From a bacterium (GTDB lineage Bacteria; Desulfobacterota; Deferrisomatia; Deferrisomatales; BM512), in assembly GCA_009724975.1 (NCBI GenBank), contig SRXB01000059.1, positions 1 to 9,545 of the forward strand: DNA of 9,545 nucleotides, written 5' to 3'. Of this stretch, positions 5,568 through 9,545 are shown piece after piece (the stretch's first letter is position 1; each line of letters starts with the position of its first letter). The notes below the pieces were generated by a model, which searched no databases, had not been told where the DNA came from, and worked only from the letters and a program-made list of their open reading frames with translations. The position numbers and the translations under genes are program-made.

Positions 5568-5592
5568 ATTACCACGGACAGTCAAATTTCAA
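5563..5592 (-). promoter_or_regulatory. Candidate promoter for the DUF3426 gene
   Basis: On the minus strand TTGAAA (5587-5592) and TATCAT (5563-5568) are 18 bp apart, each close to the sigma70 consensus. The start would fall near 5556, about 50 nt before the ATG. The -10 occupies the same base pairs as the plus-strand -10. Confidence 0.42.
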
Positions 5593-5630
5593 GTTTTATG
5601 CAATAAGACGCGGGGGCATCGGGTTTTTCA

Positions 5631-6695
5631 ATGATCCGCTCGAAGTGCGATTCTTCATCTGCCATTTCAGAGGTGGCGAGGTCATCGGTCCTTGAGGCCC
5701 TGGTGGATATAGGCCGCGCCCTCACCTCCACCCTTGACCTCGGAGAGGTCCTTCAGCTTATCTCCAACCGCGTCAGCCACCTTTGCCCCGCCGTACACCG
5801 CGCCATTTTGGTTATGGACGAGGCCGCCGAGAGCCTTAGCTATGAAATTTCTTCCGGTCCGGCCTCAGCGAGACTCTCGGGCAAAAAAATCTTGCTGGGC
5901 GAAGGGGTTTCTGGGTGGTCGGCCCTTCACGCCGAGACGATTTTCGTAAGGGATATCGAAAAAGACCCTCGTTTCGGCCCTCGCTGCGCAATGGATTCGG
6001 GCCTGCCGGTTGGCAGCGTCCTTTGCGTGCCGATGAAATTCAAAAACCGCGTCGTCGGCATCATTGAGTTGGCCGACTCTTACAGCGCCCCCCTTGAGGA
6101 CCCAGATACCCTCGCCGCGCTAACCGCCGTAGCAAACCTTGCCGCCCTAGCCGTCGAGAGCGCCAAAAGCTACTCGCGGGTCCAGCACCTAGTCATCATC
6201 GACGAGCTCACCGGCCTCTTCAACGCGGGCCACCTGCACGATTTCCTCGATTACGAGATGGAGCGCGCAAGGCGCTATAAGCTCGGCCTCTCGGTCGTAT
6301 TCCTCGACATGGATTTTTTCAAGAAGGTGAACGACACCTACGGCCACCTCGTGGGCAGCAGGCTCTTGACCGAAGTGGGACAGCTAATAAAGAAAAGCGT
6401 GCGCAAGACCGACCTGGCGGCCCGCTACGGTGGCGATGAATTCGTGGTGGTGCTGCCCAACACCAGCATAGAAGGCGCATACGCCATGGCCGAGAACCTG
6501 AGGAGGGCCATACAAAAGCGCGCCTTTCTCACCGAGCAGGGCCACACCATGAAAATAACCGCGTCCTTCGGCATAGCCGCCTTTCCCGCCGACGGAGACA
6601 CCAAACTTCGCCTTCTGCAAAAGGCCGACGAGGCGATGTACAGGGCAAAGGCCGAAGGGCGAGACAGGGTGCTCGCGGCGGCGGCTGGTCAATGA
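5631..6695 (+). CDS. GAF domain-containing diguanylate cyclase (GGDEF)
   Basis: This 354-residue soluble protein should make cyclic di-GMP from two GTP. An N-terminal GAF domain (about 20-178) includes GEGVSGW (90-96), the segment VRDIEKDPRF (106-115) and SVLCVPMKFKNRVVGIIEL (129-147), typical of ligand-sensing GAF domains. The GGDEF domain (about 185-347) opens with IIDELTGLFN (189-198). It has the metal ligand Asp226 in F-L-D-M-D, the K-K-V-N-D-T-Y-G-H substrate motif (231-239), and the active-site Y-G-G-D-E-F (266-271), all intact. An RxxD inhibitory site (Arg258-Asp261) stands five residues before GGDEF, so product feedback inhibition is expected. No membrane segment or receiver domain is visible, so the signal is probably a small cytoplasmic molecule bound by GAF; which one is unknown. 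The ribosome site is weak. The gene ends 28 nt from cbiA, which converges on it. Confidence 0.95.
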   Translation: MIRSKCDSSSAISEVARSSVLEALVDIGRALTSTLDLGEVLQLISNRVSHLCPAVHRAILVMDEAAESLSYEISSGPASARLSGKKILLGEGVSGWSALHAETIFVRDIEKDPRFGPRCAMDSGLPVGSVLCVPMKFKNRVVGIIELADSYSAPLEDPDTLAALTAVANLAALAVESAKSYSRVQHLVIIDELTGLFNAGHLHDFLDYEMERARRYKLGLSVVFLDMDFFKKVNDTYGHLVGSRLLTEVGQLIKKSVRKTDLAARYGGDEFVVVLPNTSIEGAYAMAENLRRAIQKRAFLTEQGHTMKITASFGIAAFPADGDTKLRLLQKADEAMYRAKAEGRDRVLAAAAGQ

Positions 6696-6703
6696 TGGGC
6701 AAT

Positions 6704-6725
6704 GGGGATTTGGCCCCCCGCTTTT
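6704..6725 (+). terminator. Possible weak terminator between convergent genes
   Basis: In the 28-nt gap between the GGDEF gene and cbiA, GGGG (6704-6707) can pair with CCCC (6714-6717) around a 6-nt loop, followed by a short run of four T. The stem is only four pairs, so confidence is low. No other terminator is visible for either gene. Confidence 0.27.
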
Positions 6726-8052
6726 AAAGCCCGAAGATTTCTTTGGCGAAGGCGGGGTTTGAGCCAAAGTGCAGGTGTATGTAGCCCGCAATGGTTTTTT
6801 TCACGCGGTAGCCTTCGGGGGCTAGCGCCTCGCCACGCGCATTCCACAGCTTGTAGCCCCTTTCGATTTCCTCAGGCATCTCCCCGATGGAGCTGTAATG
6901 GAATTCGTGGCCCCGCGCCCTTAGCGCCCCATTTCCTCCCTCGATTTCCACCTCGCGGTAGCCAAGCCGGAAGGCTTTTTGCCCCATTTTCGCCTCAGCC
7001 GGAAAGACCCCGGCCATTTCGTATGATTTTCCTTCCATGTCCTCGACTTCGCGGCACAGGGTCATGAACCCCCCGCACTCGGCGTAGACCGGAAGGCCCT
7101 CCGCGCTCATTTGGCGGACGGTTTCGAGGAATTTTTTGTTTGCGGAGATTTCCTTTGCGTAAAGCTCGGGGTAGCCGCCGCCAAGGTAGAGCGCTTCGGC
7201 TCCTTCCGGCACGTTTTCGCCCGCGATTGGGCTGAAAAAGAGGAGTTTCGCGCCGCAATTTTCGAGAATCTTAAGGTTTTCCTCGTAGTAAAAGCAAAAG
7301 GCCCTGTCGCGGGCGACGGCTATTTTCTTTTTGAACGGCGCTGGTTTTTCGTCGGCTTTATCAAGCGGTGTTTCGGCCAGGGAGGACAAGAGAAGGCCGA
7401 TATCAACCGATTTTTCCGCCAGATTGGCAAGGTCTTGGAAGAATTCCGGCGAAAAGGAAGCGTCTTCCGAGGTCAGGAGCCCCAAATGGCGCTCGGGAAT
7501 CGTTGCCGAGGGCTCTCGCCCGAAAGCGCCCAGAACCGGCGGCAGGCCAGCCGCCTCAATGGCTTCGGTCAGTATGCGCCGGTGATTCTCGCTACCCGTT
7601 TTGTTTAGGATTATCCCCGCGAAGGAGAGGTTTTTGTCGAAATTGACGAAGCCTTGCGCCAGCGCGGCGACGCTTTTGGCCATGGAGCGGGCGTCGATGA
7701 GGAGAATGACGGGGAGGCCGAGGGTTTTGGCAAGGTGGGCCGTCGAGCCCTCCTCGCGCCGCCCGTCGACGCCGTCGAAAAGCCCCATTACTCCTTCGAC
7801 CACAGCCAAGTCAGCGCCATCGGCGTGGCGCGCGAAAATTTTGCGGCAATTTTCGGGGCCCATCATCCAGGTGTCGAGGTTTTGGCTTTTTTTGCCGCAG
7901 GCCCCGGCGTGGTGGCCCGCGTCTATGTAGTCGGGCCCGGTCTTGAAGGGCTGGACGGAGAGTCCGCGGCGGGTAAAAGCCGCCATAAGGGCGAGGGTGA
8001 CGGTGGTTTTGCCCGAGCCGGAGTGCGGGGCGGCAATTACGAAGCCTTTCAT
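6724..8052 (-). CDS. cbiA: Cobyrinate a,c-diamide synthase CbiA
   Basis: CbiA amidates the a and c side chains of cob(II)yrinate (or hydrogenobyrinate for the CobB form) using ATP and glutamine, an intermediate step of cobalamin synthesis. The 442-residue protein has the usual family length. The N-terminal ATP-binding domain has the loop APHSGSGKTTV (8-18), KTGPDYID (37-44), LDTWMMG (59-65) and the VVEGVMGLFDG stretch (84-94). The C-terminal class I glutaminase-like domain (about 243-440) has YLGGGYPELYA (289-299), the nucleophile Cys326 in Y-A-E-C-G-G-F, and the catalytic-region histidines in YIHLHFGSN (424-432). The start codon overlaps the acyP stop by 4 nt, indicating translational coupling. 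No other cobalamin gene is in the window, so whether the cell makes B12 de novo cannot be judged. The anaerobic (CbiA) or aerobic (CobB) assignment is also not settled by sequence. Confidence 0.95.
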   Translation of the reverse strand: MKGFVIAAPHSGSGKTTVTLALMAAFTRRGLSVQPFKTGPDYIDAGHHAGACGKKSQNLDTWMMGPENCRKIFARHADGADLAVVEGVMGLFDGVDGRREEGSTAHLAKTLGLPVILLIDARSMAKSVAALAQGFVNFDKNLSFAGIILNKTGSENHRRILTEAIEAAGLPPVLGAFGREPSATIPERHLGLLTSEDASFSPEFFQDLANLAEKSVDIGLLLSSLAETPLDKADEKPAPFKKKIAVARDRAFCFYYEENLKILENCGAKLLFFSPIAGENVPEGAEALYLGGGYPELYAKEISANKKFLETVRQMSAEGLPVYAECGGFMTLCREVEDMEGKSYEMAGVFPAEAKMGQKAFRLGYREVEIEGGNGALRARGHEFHYSSIGEMPEEIERGYKLWNARGEALAPEGYRVKKTIAGYIHLHFGSNPAFAKEIFGL

Positions 8053-8330
8053 GCGGTCGGCCTTACTTCAAAGGGCGGCGCGAGGCCGGAAAGTTCCCTT
8101 TCCGATGCCAAAACCCCTTCGACGACGGCTTTAGGCGGCCCTTTTTCGCACCAGAGCAGGGCTTTTTGCACTATTTCCTCCTCCCCTTCGAAAAAGGCTT
8201 CCACTTCGCCGCCGGAGAGGTTTCTGACCCAGCCCGCGAGGCTAAGGGCGTTGGCCATGTCGGCGGTGGACTGGCGAAACCAGACCCCTTGCACTATGCC
8301 GCTAATAATAATGTGGCGCGCTATCTTCAT
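8049..8330 (-). CDS. acyP: Acylphosphatase
   Basis: Acylphosphatases hydrolyse carboxyl-phosphate bonds such as those in acetyl-, carbamoyl- or 1,3-bisphosphoglycerate-type compounds; they are small cytoplasmic proteins. The 93-residue product has the expected length and the family core: the phosphate-binding loop ISGIVQGVWFR (9-19) with the essential Arg19, and GWVRNLSGGEVEAFFEG (33-49) with the catalytic Asn37. The ATG overlaps the tldD stop by 4 nt and its own TGA overlaps the cbiA ATG by 4 nt, so all three genes are likely translated from one message. The physiological substrate in bacteria is generally unclear, and the neighbours do not point to one. Confidence 0.95.
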   Translation of the reverse strand: MKIARHIIISGIVQGVWFRQSTADMANALSLAGWVRNLSGGEVEAFFEGEEEIVQKALLWCEKGPPKAVVEGVLASERELSGLAPPFEVRPTA

Positions 8331-9545
8331 TCAATCGCTCCGCCTACGATGAGTTCAGGGATTCTCAGGGTGGGCTGGGCGTCGGAGACGGGGACCCCCT
8401 GGCCATCCTTGCCGCAGGTTCCCGGAGCCCACCCAAGGTCGCTGCCCACCATATCTATCTGCATGAGCGCCCGTGGGCCGTTGCCAGCGAGGGTGGCGCC
8501 CCGAACCATCTCGCCGACCTCTCCGTTTTCAATTAAAAACCCCTCTGAAACCTCAAAGACGAAATCGCCGCTGAGGGTGTTGACCTCGCCGCCGCCCATG
8601 CGGGTTACGTAGAGGCCTTTGGGGGTGTTTTTCAGAATTTCCCCGGGCGCGGTTTCCCCTGGGGCGATGAAGGTGTTGCTCATCCTCGGAATGGGGAGGT
8701 GGGCGTAAGATTCGCGCCTGCCGTTCGCCGAGGGGCGGCCCCCCATTTTTCCCAGCGTCTGGCGCGAATGGAGCCAACCCTTCAGAATCCCTTTTTCGAC
8801 GAGGATGGTCTTTGAGGCGGCGGCCCCTTCGTCATCGTAAAGGTAGCTTCCGCGTCTTCCCGCAAGGGTCGGGTCGTCAATGACCGTGACCAGGGCGGAG
8901 GCTACCGGCTGGCCTATTTTGCCGCCGTAAATCGAGTACCCCTCGTCAACGAGGTCGGCCTCAAGGCCGTGGCCCACCGCCTCATGGATCATCGTGCCGC
9001 CTGCGGAGGAGGAGAGGACCACCGGCATCGCCCCGCCGGGTGCGCGCCTTGCCCTTACCATCGCGGCGGCCCTCTTCGCGGCTGTCAGTGCCGTTTGGAC
9101 CGGCGAGTCGGGCCCGTCAAAGCTAAGATCGCCGCTTTTGCCGAAAGCCTCGTAGCCGGTCTGCGTAACTTTTCCGTCCGAGGCGGTCGCCACGACTGAA
9201 AAATATGTCCCAATCTGCGTTTCAAAGACGACGAGGCCGTCTTCGCGGGCTATCGCCGTTTCCCTTGAAAAGTCCCTGCAGGAGATGCGGAGCTGGCGGA
9301 TTTTTTTGTCTGCCTTGCGGGCGGCGCGTTCCGCCTCCGCGCACATTTTGGCCTTCTCCTCAAGGGAAAGGAGAGGCGCGGTCTCGGGGATTGAGGCCGC
9401 CTTGACATCCAGCGATATTTTTTTGCCGCGACCGCCGAAGGCGAGTTGTGAGGCGAGGGCGAGAATATCGGCGCCGGTGGGAGAAGAGAGATGTGAGAAG
9501 CGTATTTGAGGGCCCTTTACCGCGCGTAGTCCAACTCCCCAGCCC
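8327..9545 (-). CDS. tldD: Metalloprotease TldD (partial, N-terminus outside window)
   Basis: TldD is the catalytic subunit of the TldD-TldE zinc protease, known for cleaving unfolded peptides and trimming peptide-derived natural products and antitoxins. The frame stays open to the right window edge without a stop, giving 406 visible residues. Against a usual length of about 460-480, some 60-70 N-terminal residues are missing. The visible part begins in the conserved W-G-V-G-L-R-A-V segment. The metal-binding motif HEAVGHGLEAD is at visible residues 187-197, with His187, Glu188 and His192. The later Cys377 in GTCGKDGQG corresponds to the third zinc ligand of the family. The C-terminus QPTLRIPELIVGG is also typical, so the enzyme appears active. 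An internal ATG at 9346 is not the true start. No TldE/PmbA partner is in the window; it may lie further upstream. First visible gene of the tldD-acyP-cbiA operon. Confidence 0.95.
   Translation of the reverse strand, partial: GWGVGLRAVKGPQIRFSHLSSPTGADILALASQLAFGGRGKKISLDVKAASIPETAPLLSLEEKAKMCAEAERAARKADKKIRQLRISCRDFSRETAIAREDGLVVFETQIGTYFSVVATASDGKVTQTGYEAFGKSGDLSFDGPDSPVQTALTAAKRAAAMVRARRAPGGAMPVVLSSSAGGTMIHEAVGHGLEADLVDEGYSIYGGKIGQPVASALVTVIDDPTLAGRRGSYLYDDEGAAASKTILVEKGILKGWLHSRQTLGKMGGRPSANGRRESYAHLPIPRMSNTFIAPGETAPGEILKNTPKGLYVTRMGGGEVNTLSGDFVFEVSEGFLIENGEVGEMVRGATLAGNGPRALMQIDMVGSDLGWAPGTCGKDGQGVPVSDAQPTLRIPELIVGGAIE

Noticed and set aside
7654..8352. Plus-strand open frame of 232 codons opposite cbiA and acyP
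   Set aside because: Antisense to two clear enzymes; Gly/Ala-rich without motifs.

Overview
The window reads as bacterial chromosome from a GC-rich Gram-negative lineage. The best guess is a deltaproteobacterium (Desulfobacterota or Desulfuromonadota type). The guess rests on a standard dcw order, an FtsI ending in a PASTA domain, an MJ0042-type zinc-ribbon/DUF3426 membrane protein, a GAF-GGDEF protein and a lone cbiA. No 16S or other decisive marker is present. There are no insertion sequences, CRISPR arrays, tRNAs or phage genes, and coding density is very high.

Left part, minus strand, read from 4335 down to 1: the start of the division and cell-wall (dcw) operon, mraZ - rsmH - ftsL - ftsI - murE, with murE cut by the left edge. 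The first four genes overlap one another. A consensus sigma70 promoter (TTGACA, 17-bp spacer, TAATAT) precedes mraZ. Between it and the mraZ start lie four boxes at exact 10-bp spacing that match the known TGGGN / AAAGTG-type MraZ operator. This suggests the operon is controlled by its own first product.

Middle, 4332-5505, minus strand: a small protein that is essentially one isolated CorC_HlyC (transporter-associated) domain without its usual DUF21 and CBS partners, preceded by a zinc-ribbon / one-TM / DUF3426 protein. A 125-bp divergent intergenic region (5506-5630) carries candidate promoters for both directions whose -10 elements overlap.

Right part: a plus-strand GAF-GGDEF diguanylate cyclase (5631-6695), intact at both the catalytic motif and the inhibitory site. 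It converges with a minus-strand operon tldD - acyP - cbiA (9545 to 6724). Those three genes are joined by two 4-nt ATGA overlaps, and tldD is cut by the right edge.

Most of the window is ordinary housekeeping. The parts most worth a second look are the MraZ operator array, the orphan CorC_HlyC gene beside the dcw promoter, a hairpin between ftsI and murE, and the tightly coupled but functionally mixed tldD-acyP-cbiA operon. I see no clear evidence of a wholly new system.
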